DNA of 64,000 nt from positions 4,030,001 to 4,094,000 of the forward strand of contig CAJFCV020000003.1 in the NCBI GenBank assembly GCA_904066235.2, given 5' to 3'. A model generated the notes under the pieces. That model was not told the DNA's origin. It was given only the letters and a program-made list of their open reading frames with translations, and did not search any database. Position 1 is the first letter of the stretch. Each line of letters opens with the position of its first letter. The position numbers and the translations under genes were made by a program. Below, piece by piece: positions 37,182 to 49,874 of the stretch. Origin of the DNA: Bursaphelenchus xylophilus. Lineage: Eukaryota; Nematoda; Chromadorea; Rhabditida; Aphelenchoididae.

Positions 37182-37630
37182 CAGGGGAAATACTCCAAGT
37201 GCGACGCTCAGATTTTCTTTAAATTTTGCACACACGTCGGGTATGGACTAAATATCAATTCCTGAAAGTTTTAGCTCGCGCTTTGCGGGCGCCGCCGAGA
37301 TATCGAACGATTTTTTCCGCCCGGAGAGCACGCTAAACGTGGAGAGCGGTCAGAGAGAAAAGCGCTTTTTGGCCATAACTTTGGCAGTTTCGTGCGGAAA
37401 AATTTGATTTTTTGTAGAAACATTATCCTTTACGGTTGAAATAGGCATGAAACTTTTTGTGCCAAAATTCGGCAAAAAGTCCTATATTTTCGCCGACCTT
37501 CGATCTAAAAATCTCGGTTGTTTCTGCAAAGCGCGAGCTAGGATTCTCGCATATATCTTAGAAAAAATTATTCTAAATTTATGCCAAGTTTCATCAAAAT
37601 CTGAGCGTCGCACTTGGAGTACTTCCCCTG
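37182..37630. mobile_element. MITE of the AGTACTCCAAGTGC family, complete copy
   Basis: Imperfect terminal inverted repeats of about 35 bp: CAGGGGAAATACTCCAAGTG at the left and the reverse complement of a CAGGGGAAGTACTCCAAGTG end at the right. The right flank is TATA. The interior shares GCACACACGTCGGGTATGGA, CGCGCTTTGCGGGCGCCGCC and GTGGAGAGCGGTCAGAGAGA with the copy at 43764-44209. No protein is encoded. TA-type insertion and CAGGG ends again suggest Tc1/mariner mobilisation. Confidence 0.88.
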
Positions 37631-37640
37631 TATAGATGAT

Positions 37641-37945
37641 ATTAGCATTTTCACAAAGTGCCTGGACATGTTTTCGCTTTCGCACAGTGCATCTTGAACT
37701 TTTGTCGCCAACGCACTGTGGATTTTTGTCTTCGCGCACCGTGCAAACCTCGAAAAAGCCGATTGCACTGTGCACATTTTCGAGCGAAATCGCAGCGGCG
37801 CAGTTGAGAAAAGCTTACGTCGCAGCGATATTTCAAATGCACAGTGCAAAACCAAAAAAAGGTCAATGCACAGTGCAAAAAATCGGGGCGTTTGTGCACA
37901 GTGCGCATCGCGACAAATGTCCAGGCACTTTGTGAAAATGCTAAT
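37641..37945. mobile_element. 305-bp inverted-repeat element carrying GCAC-N-GTGC palindromes
   Basis: A 29-bp perfect inverted repeat (beginning ATTAGCATTTTCACAAAGTG) bounds an interior with at least six GCAC-N-GTGC or one-base variants and several TGTCGC/GCGACA words. It sits 10 bp after the end of the neighbouring MITE. I see no clear target duplication. It shows that this palindrome set can lie within a mobile-element-like unit. Confidence 0.8.
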
Positions 37946-40169
37946 AAGTATTCCGTGTACAGAGAACACTTAGAGACCTCACTGCAGTTGTAAAATACGT
38001 CTTGCTTCCTGTATGGAACTGTAATTTTTCCATCGATTACATTTCAATATACGAATTGTAACATTGCATTCCGCAATTTTTTTACATTACTTTAGCTCTA
38101 TACCTCCTCGCTCTTTCTCCATTTCCGAGACATTTATTCAGATGCTTTTATGCTCTTATATCTCCCGTACATCTTGCCATAACCTATAATTTTATTATAT
38201 GGGGAGTAAAAGCTTCCCTTTCCCCTCCTCTTACCCCACCCGTCCGAAGGGAATTAGCAGTTACTGATGACCCAAAAAAAGTCAAAAGAAGTCCTCGAAA
38301 AGTGGCCAGAAAGGGGCCGGGAAAAGGGCCAAGGCGATGTCAGTTCTGGTTTTTTTTTTGTTTCTCAAATGGCCACAGGCAAATGCTGAGAGGGGTCACT
38401 CCGTTTAAGGACACAATCTTTTCAAGTTTAATTTTAGGACCGGCGAATTTGTTTGGGTTTTTATCTTACCGCCCGAGGGGTTTTAGAGGAGGTGAGAAGT
38501 TTGGGGATGAGAGAGTTTGGAAGTAGCAGGCTTATTGTTGTAGAATGAAGGTGTTACAGTAAGGATATGTAAAACAATTGGAACGTTATAAAAAATAATT
38601 TGTTATAGAGGGGTTTTATTGTATGGAGGCCGGTTTTGGCCTAAAATTAGCTTATAACACTTCGAAATCTCTTTGTTATAGACTAGTTTTGCTGTAGAGA
38701 AGTTTGTAAATTATACAGAGCGGCTTTTTATTGTCACCACAAGTTATTTTTTCACAGAAAATGCATCCCAATTTTTGACGAAAATGTTCAAAAATTTTTT
38801 GGCGGAGCCAAGTTTGGATGGAATTTATTTGGAATTTATAGAAAAATAACGAGGCTAATTACAGCCTTTGCAGAAAGCAGTATTTGAAAAAATTGAATTT
38901 TGGTCCATTTTTTCGGATGGGCATTCCATGAGGTGAGAGCAATCAATTTTCCTAAATTTCTGCATGCTTACTCTAAATAAACCGCATATCATTCCCTGAA
39001 AATTTTAGCTCACTCTATGGAGTAACAGTCAAGATATTCAGCATTCATTTTTTCGAGAGACCACGTGAAATTGGGAGGTTCGGAGAGACTGAAAATGTTT
39101 TTGTCTGTAATTTCTTTGTTTCTGGGCAGAAAAAATTTGATTTTTTGTATAATCCTTTGGAAGGGCAGTAGTAATTGGCACTGAAATTTTGATGACAAAA
39201 ATTGCAAAAAAATGTAAATTTTTGCAATTTTCAATAGAAATTTTAAAAAAAATTTCTGTTGACTTCTGAAATTGATTTTCTGGTAATTTCAAAATCTCCG
39301 TTGTCCTTAAAAATGCAAAAAAAATATTACATTTTTTTCCGGGACTACAAATTTTTTGTCATCGCTATATAAAAAAACTCATTTTCCTTGCTTTTCCCCA
39401 AAAAATCTCCAAAAGTTAATCGCGCAGATCGCCGTTTTACCTATCGGATTTCCCTCTGTTTTGTCGCGACCTTTCTACATTCGATTTGTGTATATATTTC
39501 TGCAGCGACATCTGTTATGACAAACCAGATTTTTATCGCCGCGCGAACTCCCAATTATTTGTTATTTTTACATCGCTTTTGTGTTTGTTATAACCCTCAT
39601 AAGACAGGGTTTATAAGCAAAAACAAAAGAGTTATGAACCGCTTAACTTTTGGCTTATTTTTTGGCTGCGATTGGGATAACCAGCGAGTCAAAAAAGTTG
39701 ATTTTTTTTGGAAAAAATGATGACTTTATTATTTTTCGAATGATTTCCCACAATTTTCCGATTTTTTATCAAATTTTCCCACCGAAATTCCCATCAATTT
39801 TATGTTTTGTAGGCCCAATCTGACCCTTTCCGCCCCGCCCTGCCCGCTTTGACCCGTCTTTGTTTCCGTTGCGTATCGCGGACTCATACACCTGGCCTTA
39901 AAAAAGAGCTGGGCCGGCATTTTTGGAAATCCGAAACAAAAAACCCCGCTTTTCGAGGGCTGGAAATCCGATTTTCGGCCTTCGGAATCCATTTTCCGGC
40001 TTTTAATTCCATTATTTTGGCCGAGAAACCCTATGTTTTGGTAGGAATATGTAAATTAAGGTGCCAGTAGGTGTCGAGGGATCTAATCTCGCTTTTCTAA
40101 GGCCTCATGGACGTCTTAATTCCTTAAATTTTGAGATTTTTTGAGCAAAAACAATGTCTAGGGACTTCC
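37946..40169. other. spacer with a degenerate repeat-core copy
   Basis: No gene is supportable. A highly diverged copy of the AGTACTCCAAGTGC family lies around 38930-39200 (CTGAAAATTTTAGCTCACTC, CGAGAGACCACGTGAAATTG). Frames at 38302-38526 and 39388-39720 have no splice partners or known motifs. Confidence 0.45.
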
Positions 40170-41359
40170 GCACAGTGCAGAGGCCAAAGATCGAACTGCA
40201 CGGTGCGAAAAAACAGAATGCACAGTGCAAATGAACTTTCAGTCTGCACTGTGCAAAGCCCATCAAATCAGACTTCACCGCACTGTGCATTCAAAATTCT
40301 GTTTTTGCGACAAGCTCATCGCAACATTTCCTCAATTTGCGCGCTTGTTTGTCACGCTTGAATCAAGAGTGCATCCGCACCGTGCAAAGGTCGGGATCGC
40401 TTTCATTCCCGCGACAACAATCAAAGAGACCCCGCGCACACGTGCACCGTGCAGTCCCCTTTGTCGCTGATTGTTTCCGCTGCGCGACATCTTGCTCCTT
40501 TCGATTTTTGGCGGCTTTTGTGCCGCACTGCGGGAAATTGGTGCGCGACAGTGCGGCTTTTCGGCTTGTCGCATCGAATTTGCCAAATTTCGTGGAGACG
40601 CACGGTGAGTGCGGACGGGCGTGTCGCTTCTGTTTTGGCGGGACAAACTGCGACAAATTTGTGGGTTTTCACGCGTTGTGCGCTTCTGCGACATCGAACA
40701 TCTCGGGAAAATCGAAACAAAAAATTTTGTCGCTTTTTTGACTGCACTGTGCATTGAAATTTCTTTTTCATCACCGCACAGTGCGAGAAGCCAGCTGTTT
40801 GAATGCACAGTGCAAAGTCGAAGTGAAAGTTCGAAAATTTTTGAATTCTGGCCGCGCGACAGCCCAATTTGAGAGCGCATTTCGGGAGAGTGCGCATCCA
40901 AAAATGTTTGGCGGAAAATTGGCCGAAAAGTGCGATGAAGTGCACTTTCCACTCGCTTCCGGCTGGCGTCGCGACCATTCCTTGGCGACAAATCCCTTCT
41001 TCACAGTTTGTTTCTTGGCCGGCGGGGGCTTTGTCTTGCGGAACGTTCATTCGTCTTCCGGCGACAAATTGTTTTCCGCGCACGGTGCAGTCACATGGGG
41101 AAGAAGGGCACATGCACGGTGCGGGAAAAGGCAAACAAAACAGACGCCTCAAAGTCACTGCACTCTGATGTTTGTTTTGCACCGTGCACTTTTCCTTGCA
41201 CTGTGCAAATTCCGTTTTCAAATTTTCATTGCACTGTGCAAAATTTGGCTCGTCTTTTGCACGGTGCCGTTTTTCTCTTTCGTCAAAGTGGCCCGCACCG
41301 TGCGGGGAATTCGTCTTCGTCGCGCACGGTGCATTAAAATTCCGGTCATTGCACGGTGC
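40170..41359. repeat. dense cluster of GCAC-N-GTGC palindromes with TGTCGC/GCGACA words
   Basis: About twenty copies of GCACAGTGC, GCACTGTGC, GCACGGTGC or GCACCGTGC lie in 1.2 kb, spaced irregularly and grouped at both ends (40170-40450 and 41075-41359). TGTCGC/GCGACA words dominate the middle (40400-41070). The stretch is markedly GC-richer than its surroundings and open in several frames. The longest, 989 bp on the minus strand, reads Cys/Val/Gln/His repeats that simply translate the palindrome, so I do not call it a gene. No terminal inverted repeat was found. Confidence 0.85.
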
Positions 41360-43763
41360 GGAAGAAAAGAGTGTCATTTTGAGGGATTGTGGCCATTCGG
41401 GCTGGGCCAAAAACGGAATTATAGGTTTTAAAATACGCTGAATTTATAGAAGAATCTATTTTTGATTAAAATACGGTTATTTTTGGCAGTTAAAAGCCTT
41501 ATTTTTCCAATTTATTAGCCATTTTCTTAATAAATCCGGCCTTTCCCGGATTAATCTCGGATTTCAAGGCCAGCCGCGTCCTCAAAAGGCCAAACTTTTC
41601 GAGTTCCCTTTCTCACGCAACTTCCCATCCCCTTTAACCGGTCATTTCAGCCACTTTTTGCACACAAACCCCCAGGGCATGCCAAATTCCATTAGTACTT
41701 TTGGTGTTTTCCAGTAAATAAACATGTTATTATTGTTTTTAGGGGCCAAATTTTAATTAATGGTCATTTTTGGGTCCCTTTCTTGGCAAAAAAACAAGGA
41801 ACGGCCGAGAAACGGCCCAAAATGGAAAATATTTTGGCTCAAGAACCCCCGAAACGACCTCCCATTGAGTGTGGCACTCCAAGTGGACTGGGAAAAATTT
41901 GCATAAAGTCTTTGGAGAGCGCTAATTATCCGAAAATGCGTAAATTTGTGGGAAAATAAGAGGAAAATTTGATGAAAATTGAGATTTTTTGCAAAAATTT
42001 GTGTGTTATGGTGGAGCGGAATGTTTCAGTGTCATTTTCTTGTCGCAAAATGCAATAAAAGTTATTATAGTGCATAAAAATGGCGGGACAAGCGCACGGA
42101 CTTTATGATTTTTATGTTTTTGTGTAAAAAATGGGGGATTTTAGGGGATTTTTGGTTGTTTCATGGTAAAATCATATAATTTGAAGGTAATAAAGTGAAG
42201 TTTAAAGTAGAATACGGGCTACGGATGCTATTTACAGCCAGTTTTCACCAAGTTGTTGATGTTTTTGCGGAAAAATGCCAAATATTTTAATTTTTTCGAA
42301 ATAAATGTGTCATAATTCTGCCGTTTCTGCATAACGCGGTTTCAAATTTTTACAGTAGGCTTAGAATATATTACCTTTCAATTTCTCCAAGTTTCACTGT
42401 AATTGAACAACTTTTCCTGAGGCATTTTTTTTCAAAATCCTGTTTTTTGGCCGTTTTTTTCGGCCGTTTTCCAAATTCCCCAAATTTAAATGCCTCTCGA
42501 ACTTTAAAATCGGAGAATCTTGTCGCAAAGCGCGTCCATTTCTCTTGTGGATTGATCGTTCCGTTCCCTGCAGATCCGGGTTTTTTCGGCCGATTTATGG
42601 CCGATTCCGGGGCGGTTTTATATCCGAGCCTGCACTTTTTTTATTGGGATCTTGTTTTTAATTTTTCAAAGTTACTTTCTTTGTGGTCAACATTTGGACT
42701 TTTCGGCCGGAAAAGTTGATTTTTAGGGTAAAATACGAACATCCTTCGTAAAATTGTATTTGAAAAAGCCCTAAAATACGATGGTAAAAATAATAAAGAG
42801 ATTTTTAATAGATTCTACAAAATTTTTGAGTGATTTTTTCCACCGAATTCTGAGAAATTTTCAATTTTTACATTAAAATACGATATTTCCGTTGATTTTT
42901 TGCCAAAAACTCCTAAAATACGGTCCAAAATTAAATAAAAAACATTATTTTTCTCCGATTTACCACCTTAATTCTCTTTTCTCCCCAAATCTCTCCTCAC
43001 TTTCCCACCAAAACCTGAGTTTTCCCCAATTTTTATATTCTCCATGGCGCCGTTGTTGGTCGAAGGCGGTGTTCGGCCGCTCTTTTCTGGCCCTCCACCC
43101 ATTACTCCACTTTTTATAAAAACCTTTCCCGAATATGTACTTCTTTTCGGGGCCGTTTTGCGGATGCTTCGTTGAGTTTTATGGGATTTTCTGTTTTAAT
43201 CGAATATTCAAGCCCTCAGGGCGTTAATTTGGCTAAGTAGAGGGGAGTGGGGGAGCCGCAGGATTTCGTGGATGTTTGCGGTGACACATTTTTTGCCAGT
43301 ATTTCTGATTTTTACTTGGAAAAATAGAATTTTTTTGGGAAAAATTTCAAAAACTGTCAAAAAGTATCAAAATACCTCCAAATTTCGATTGTTACATTAC
43401 TCCAAATTACTGTTTTTGACTACCAAACTCCGTGTGTTTACTAGAAACGGGCCATTTCTCTTTCAAAATGGATATTTTCCGCGAGAAAACGGGCTCATTT
43501 CGCTTGAGTTTTGACTGGAAAATTGACCAAAATTATATGACATATGCTTCCGTTCCCGGAATTTTTAGAGAGATGAATATTCCAAAGAGCTATTTTTCAA
43601 CTCGAAATGGTCCATTTTTACTGGAAAAATTTTCAAAACAGAACTTTTTTATTCATCTTTCTTCAAAAATTTTGAAAAAATTTTCGATCGCACTATGCAG
43701 AAATAGGTCAGATATAAGATTATAATTTTTGAAAATTCCGTTTCCAGCTAAAATTTCCACTTA
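41360..43763. other. spacer, repeated TAAAATACG words, no gene seen
   Basis: AT-rich sequence with several copies of TAAAATACG (for example near 42729, 42772, 42874 and 42913). No exon chain is present. Confidence 0.4.
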
Positions 43764-44209
43764 CAGGGGAAGTACTCCAAGTGCGACGCTCAGATTTTCT
43801 TTAAATTTTGCACACACGTCAGGTATGGACTAAATATCAATTCCTGAAAGTTTTAGCTCGCGATTTGCGGGCGCCGCCGAATCGAACGATTTTTGCCGCC
43901 AAGACCACGCTAAACGTGGAGAGCGGTCAGAGAGAAAAAACGCTTTTTGGCCATAACTTTGGCAGTTTTGTGCGGAAAAATTTGATTTTTTGTAGAAACA
44001 TTATCCTTTATGGTAGAAACAGGTATGAAACTTTTCGTGCCGAAATTCGGCAAAAACTCCTAAATTTTCGCCGACTTTCGATCTAAAAATCTCGGTTGCT
44101 TCTGCAAAGCGCGAGCTAGGATTCTCGCATATATCTTAGAAAAAAATTATTCTAAATTTATGCCAAGTTTCATCAAAATCTAAGCGTCGCACTTGGAGTA
44201 CTTCCCTTG
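43764..44209. mobile_element. MITE of the AGTACTCCAAGTGC family, complete copy
   Basis: The left end is CAGGGGAAGTACTCCAAGTG and the right end is its near-perfect complement (CACTTGGAGTACTTCCCTTG). TA precedes the left end. Over its whole length it aligns with the 37182-37630 copy with scattered substitutions and small gaps. No coding capacity. Confidence 0.88.
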
Positions 44210-45588
44210 TTAAAACCGGGGGTTTTCTTCCAAAATCATCATTTTTTCCCATTTTTCATGATTTTTCGTCTAAAAACTGCGATAATTTCAAAAATAGTTT
44301 TGTAAAATACAATTTAAAAACCTTTAAATTTCATCTGGGATCATTGTATGACAGAATCAGCCACTTGAATTTAGGTAAAAAGAAACTTTTCGACAATTTT
44401 CACCTTGTACCTGTCATTTTTAATATTAATTTTCATTTTCCCATTTTTTCCTCTATTTTTGGCCATAATCTGTATCTTGCATGCCCTACCCAGCGCTCTG
44501 CTTCATGTCAAAACATGTTTTCCTCCCAAAGAACATCATGAATATCCGTAAAGCCGTCCCTCTGTGGCCAACACATTAGGCGTTTTAATTGAATTTGGCT
44601 TCCCTTCTCCATCAAATTCAGATTTTATCGCGATTTGATGGGTCGGGAGGCGGGGTGAATAATATGATAAAAAAAGTTCTCAAGTGCCTCTCAACTTGGA
44701 TGGGGGATCTGTACAAAAATTGGGAATGGGAATGCGATTATTACAATGTTTTGGGCGTTCTGAGCAGGAAAACCTTTAAAGTTCGGGTTGAAAAGAAGTT
44801 ATTTAAGAGCCAAACTGTATATAAAGCTCAATTCTAGAGTTGTGGTTAAATTTTCATTAAAATTTTTCGAGGAGATTACTTGAAGTTTCCAAAAATTTCA
44901 TTTCAATTAATGATGTCATTGCAGTTGATGGGACCCTCAGATCTTGTCCAAATTTTTTCACGTATACCTGTATATAGCTGAAATCAATCTCTGAAAATTT
45001 CACCCTTCACTTTCCCTTCGCAGCCGAAATATTCGATCTTTTTGCGAGAGAGCACGCGAAATGAGGAGAGTCGGTCAGACAAAAAGTTTTTTTAACCTAA
45101 AACTCTCTGAATTTCGCTCTGAAACACAAATTTTTTTATAACTAATAAATGTTACATAGTCTAAAATTGCCACAACTCTCGGCATGACCCAAAAATTTTT
45201 TGATTACAAAAAATCATGTTTTATAAACAAAAGTTTTTATAGGTAAAATACGCCGTGGGGAACCAACATCATCCTAAAATACTTCTGAATTTCGATATAC
45301 TATTGTATTTTATACTGTTATATTGTTTTTGCAGACAGTTTAACAAAAAAAATCACTTTTTTATCACTTTTTGTTCCTTTTAACCCAATTTCCGCTTTTC
45401 CCCCCAACTTTTTATTCCTTTTTCTTATCTAACTTATGATGTTACAAGTGATTCACAGGTCATAAAGTGAACTTCCTCCATTTTTTCGACTGTTTTTTCT
45501 TAAACTCGCGCTTAATTTTTTTAAATTTCCCAATTTTCCAGCCAAAAAATCGACCTAAAATACGACCTCTCCCTCTCTCCAGACCATC
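44210..45588. other. spacer with a degenerate repeat-core copy
   Basis: A diverged copy of the same repeat family is visible at about 44935-45150 (CTCAGATCTTGTCCAAATTT, GAGAGAGCACGCGAAATGAG). The 3' end includes the leader of the Tincar-like gene. Confidence 0.45.
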
Positions 45589-48500
45589 ATGGTCTGCTCG
45601 ATAATTCGTCTCAACTCTCTTTCGACAATATGGTATACTATTTTGATGCTCTTACTTCAATCCTACCTGCTCTACCTGGCCATTCATCGGTATCGCTTGT
45701 ACACGGAGATCAAATGGCCCAACAATGAATACCCTCGGGCGTGGCTGACTGTCTACATCTCTCTGTGTGGTGCGTGCATCCCGTTGATGGTGCTGATGGG
45801 ACTTTTCGGGATTTTTAAGACTGGAAATTTGGCTGGCGACAATAAAAAGTTGAGGTGGACCGAGAAGGATGACAAAAGGAAGCGGGAAAAGGGTAGGAGA
45901 AGTCGTTTTTGATGACTAAAATAATAAAAATTGAAGAAACTTTTGATTTTCACAGAGTGATATTATAGAGTACATCAAGTACAACTCTCTGATTCACTTC
46001 AAATTTTGTAGAATTTTTGCCTTTTTAGGGCGAAAAGCTAGTTACTTTGGAGAAAAATTTTTGAGCGAAAAGAGCCTTGTTGAAGAAGATGTGCTGTACG
46101 TGGCAAACTCGTAGTTTACACTGACTTTTTCTAAAAAAAATTATGCTTTTTTAACAGTATTTTGGGGCGAAATTTCATCAAATTTTTTCGCAGCCAAAAG
46201 TTGTAAAATACAGACGTTGTAAATGTGTTTCCTGGTCTATTTATTTATTACATATCTTATTGATCAAAACTCCAGGTTGCTTCCTGTTCTCGGCGATCCG
46301 TTCCTCCTGGATTCACGCCCCTCCCCTCCCTCAAACTCTCCATGTCCTCACAGCGATCGTCCAATTGGTCGCCCAACAAATAATGCTGGCTCAATTGTAT
46401 CGATTCGGCTTTATAAATTCCGGGGATTTACTGAATACTGAACTCGATTTTCTGTATCAAAGATCAAGGCAATTGGCGACCAATCTTCCCATGGGAGACA
46501 CGAGATTACAAGGGTTCAGGATCACGAGCGATGAATTGACTGGCTCTCCATTGGCTCCGAGGTTGTTACCAAGTAAGTTTTTGGGTTGTTTGAAGGTTAC
46601 TGGATTTAAAAAAATTTGAATATTCAAAATCCTCATCGATAAGACCTCGATTTTATCTAAAAATTAAGTTTTCTAGCGATAAAATCGTTAATTCTCAAAC
46701 AATCCTGCTTTTTACTCACTGGTTGTAAAGACATTAGCTCGTATCATCTCTTTTACAGTATTTTCTAGCCAAACTTCCAATAAATTTTGCTTAAAAATCC
46801 TTCAAATTTACCTTATTTTAGTCCTAATGCACGCCCGATTATTCGGAATCCCCTTGGAATTTGTCAACCTGTTCATTGCGCTCATCGTATACGCCGCTGT
46901 CTACCCATCAGTATTCTGGAAGCTAAACAAATGGTTTTCCTTTTGGTTTTCCCTGCAGTTAATCGTGCACAGTGCAGATATCATCTACACTTACCTCGGA
47001 TTTTCGATTTTGTATCGAATCCAGGAGACGAATACCTACAGCAGACGACCTATTGGTATTGGTAAGTCATCCTGAGTCACTTAAAATTTAATCTTTTTTC
47101 AATTTTAGGTCAACATTTGGCAGTGGCATCACAATTAGCCATCTATTTGCCTACTGTAATTTTGGGGACTTTTGTGGGGACAATAATTTTGATGATGATC
47201 GCGCCGGTCATAGTGTATGCCTACGGCTACAACAAGTATTATGTAAGTCATTTGGGCTATCTACAAGACTCATAAAAAAAAGTTATATTCAATTATATTA
47301 CTTTACCCTACTTTTCAGCCAATTTTTTTTTTTTTTTTATTTTTCGAACAAAAAATCGGCTAAAAAATCAGAAATTTTGACTTGGTAGTACAACAAACTG
47401 TATTTTCAGACCACCGTAAAAGCGAAATACGAAGCAGACGCTCCCATTTCCAAGCAAAACGCTCCGAATGTTGGCCTACTTGATGACTTTGATGGTGGTC
47501 GCCAAAAAGATTCCTATACTCTGCCATCGCTATGCTGCGATGGATATGGCCCTCATGTCACTGCGATATTCCTATTGGTCTTTTTGGTGATCATCAAAGC
47601 CCCGACAATCTATGCGCTCCTTTTACTTTATCAGCACGACGAAAAACCTTTTCTACTCTCAACTTTGATCGTGGAGATTACCTATTTGTTCTCATGGATT
47701 CTTTTGTGGCTACTTTTTACTTGCAAGAGAGAATGGAAGTTCAATTTGCCGCCAAGATCTATGTATTCGCCGAGACCGCCAGTACTGGTCAGCAATTATC
47801 GACCGCCGGAGCCGACCAATTTGTTCTCGGGGACCTATCAGAGGAATCAGTATGAGAAGAACAGTCCTACCTCTTATGTAAGCTGTTTGAAACTTTTTAA
47901 AAATACCTATAAGACACTCATAGATTTTTGACATTCTTTTTGCGATAGAGCAGGCAAAATGAGGAGAGAAAAAAACAAAAAACCTTTATCGACTATACCG
48001 AAAAAGTCCGAAATTTATCGATCATTTTCAACCGAAAACCACTGGTTTTCGGGGTAGAAATGCCCCTATTTCCGAAGGTCGTAGCTACCTCAGTTTGCGT
48101 TTTAAAATCTTGTTATTTCGTAGACAAAAATTAATATTACTTAAAAATACATATTCCAAAAATGAAGTCTCTGCGCCGCCTCCGCGGGAAGTTATAACCT
48201 CCGACTTTCCTTCACGTTTTTTGTAAGATCCTGTAATTCCCCGAATTTTGCGGTCTTCCCGTAAAAATCGCTATTTTTGTTTCCAAAGTCTCACAATTTT
48301 ATTTTGAATTTTCGGAATGAAATATCGTATTTTACATGCTACTCTGTATATCGCCCATTTTCAGCACCCCGAATCCTATGCCTCAATTCGTCGGCCAATT
48401 AGACCAGCCGGTCTAATGTACGCCCAGAATTTGACCGAATCCTCCAATGATTACGCGACAAAACCCATTGATTATGGGAAAGTTGGGAGCATGAATACGA

Positions 48501-49144
48501 ACACAACTAATGCCAGCTACGGATCTTACACCATTGGACGGAACAGCACCATAAATTATGAGTGAGTTTTTTGAGATTTTCTTTTAAATAAATCGTATTT
48601 TAGGATTTTTTAACAAAATATTTTTTTTAGATCTGGCTATGGTACCTACGGAATGTCTAATGGATCGCCCAAATCCAACAATAATTACGCTCCGAACCAG
48701 CAAAAACTTCAAATTTCGGGGAATTCGGTTACAAAACCCATCATAAGTGGGGCAAACTACACGGCGAAGCCAAATTGGGAGCAAAATAATGGGACTTACG
48801 GAAAGGTAGGGGTATTATTGAGAGTTTGACAGCAGTAAACGGAGTTCACGGCCATCAAAACCTGTGGATTTTCAATATTTTTAATTTGTCATCAAATTTC
48901 CCATGGATAATATAATTTTCCTTAATTTCAGCTCGAAAAAGCACACGATCCTGCGGCCCTGCCTCCTCCAGCAACCATGACACCCTCTTCTACCCTAACA
49001 AGTCAAAACAGCAACACGTCCTCGTTCCAAAACAACGGGAACACCCAATCTGGGCAGCTGACCACCTTGCTCATGAAGCACGGCTCCACTTCCACGTTGA
49101 CCCAGCTCGACCCCAACGCCCAATTCGCAACCAGTGTGGTCTGA
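45589..49144 (+). CDS. eight-span membrane protein, Tincar-like, 675 aa
   Basis: Eight exons join in frame: 45589-45892, 46276-46572, 46822-47061, 47109-47242, 47410-47877, 48365-48561, 48631-48805 and 48932-49144. CTCTCTCCAG ends 6 nt before the ATG, a likely spliced-leader site. Eight hydrophobic segments are visible: two in exon 1, one in exon 2, two in exon 3, one long one in exon 4 and two in exon 5. Exon 1 also has EIKWPNNEYPRAWLTVYISL and FKTGNLAGDNKKL, which match my memory of the insect Tincar family. The C-terminal third is a Ser/Asn/Tyr/Thr-rich cytoplasmic-looking tail (SGYGTYGMSNGS, NSNTSSFQNNGN). Tincar is needed for heart and eye differentiation in flies; its biochemical role is unknown. 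The family call is tentative; the membrane topology is well supported. Confidence 0.78.
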
Positions 49145-49874
49145 AATACACTCCAATAGAACATTACACTTGGCTTTAGACGAAAGTTTTTGCACTCAAA
49201 AACGGGTAAAATACGAACGGATTTTGATTGAAATGGATCAAGATCCGGTCATTCCATTGCATGGATAACATTGTAGATTCAGTATTTACTATCTCGGTTT
49301 TATTTTCCTTATTGTATATACTCATCGCCATAATCTTTTCATTTTTCATTCTGACATAATAAATTTTAAAAATTGACTGTAAAATTTTGAAAAAAACCAA
49401 ATTTTGGGGTTGAAAAAGGGAGATTAGCCAGTAACTCATGCAAAAAATCGATTTATAAGCGATTTGGAGGGGTGTTTTTTCATTTTTTTTATCGTTACAA
49501 CCTAAAGTTTACCTTATGTTAGACAATTTTATGTCATCGTTCAGAAAATAGAGTCTCAATTTTGATGAAATCTGGCACAAGTAAAAATTAGAGCCTTATA
49601 AACTTTACCTTAAAATTTCAAATCGCGTTATGCAGAAATAATAAGATTATAAGCGTCAAAACTTTCAAAAATCCCATTTTCTTTCAAATTCGCGCGATAA
49701 AATCGGATATTTTAATTCAAAAATATCAAATACTCTTTTACATAAAATAAAATCTATTCTTTGCAACACAAATTACTCCTACTTTTCAAATTTAATTAAA
49801 TTTTGCTTTCAAAATACATTTTGTCATCAATTTTTCGAAATTTCCCACTTCAACTCAAAATTTCTTTGAAATTA
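49145..49874. other. spacer, no gene seen
   Basis: AT-rich, with a weak partial match to the dispersed repeat end near 49555-49580 (TTTTGATGAAATCTGGCACA). No exon is supportable. Confidence 0.35.

Noticed and set aside
40421..41410. 989-bp open frame on the minus strand (329 codons)
   Set aside because: It translates the GCAC-N-GTGC and TGTCGC words into repeating Cys/Val/Gln/His; several other frames are open over the same GC-rich stretch, with no splice signals or known domain.
46970..46980. GCACAGTGC inside exon 3 of the Tincar-like gene
   Set aside because: A single copy in coding sequence (Val-His-Ser-Ala) is compatible with chance and is not part of a cluster. The GCACCGTGC in tRNase Z copy B near 27150 is rejected for the same reason.
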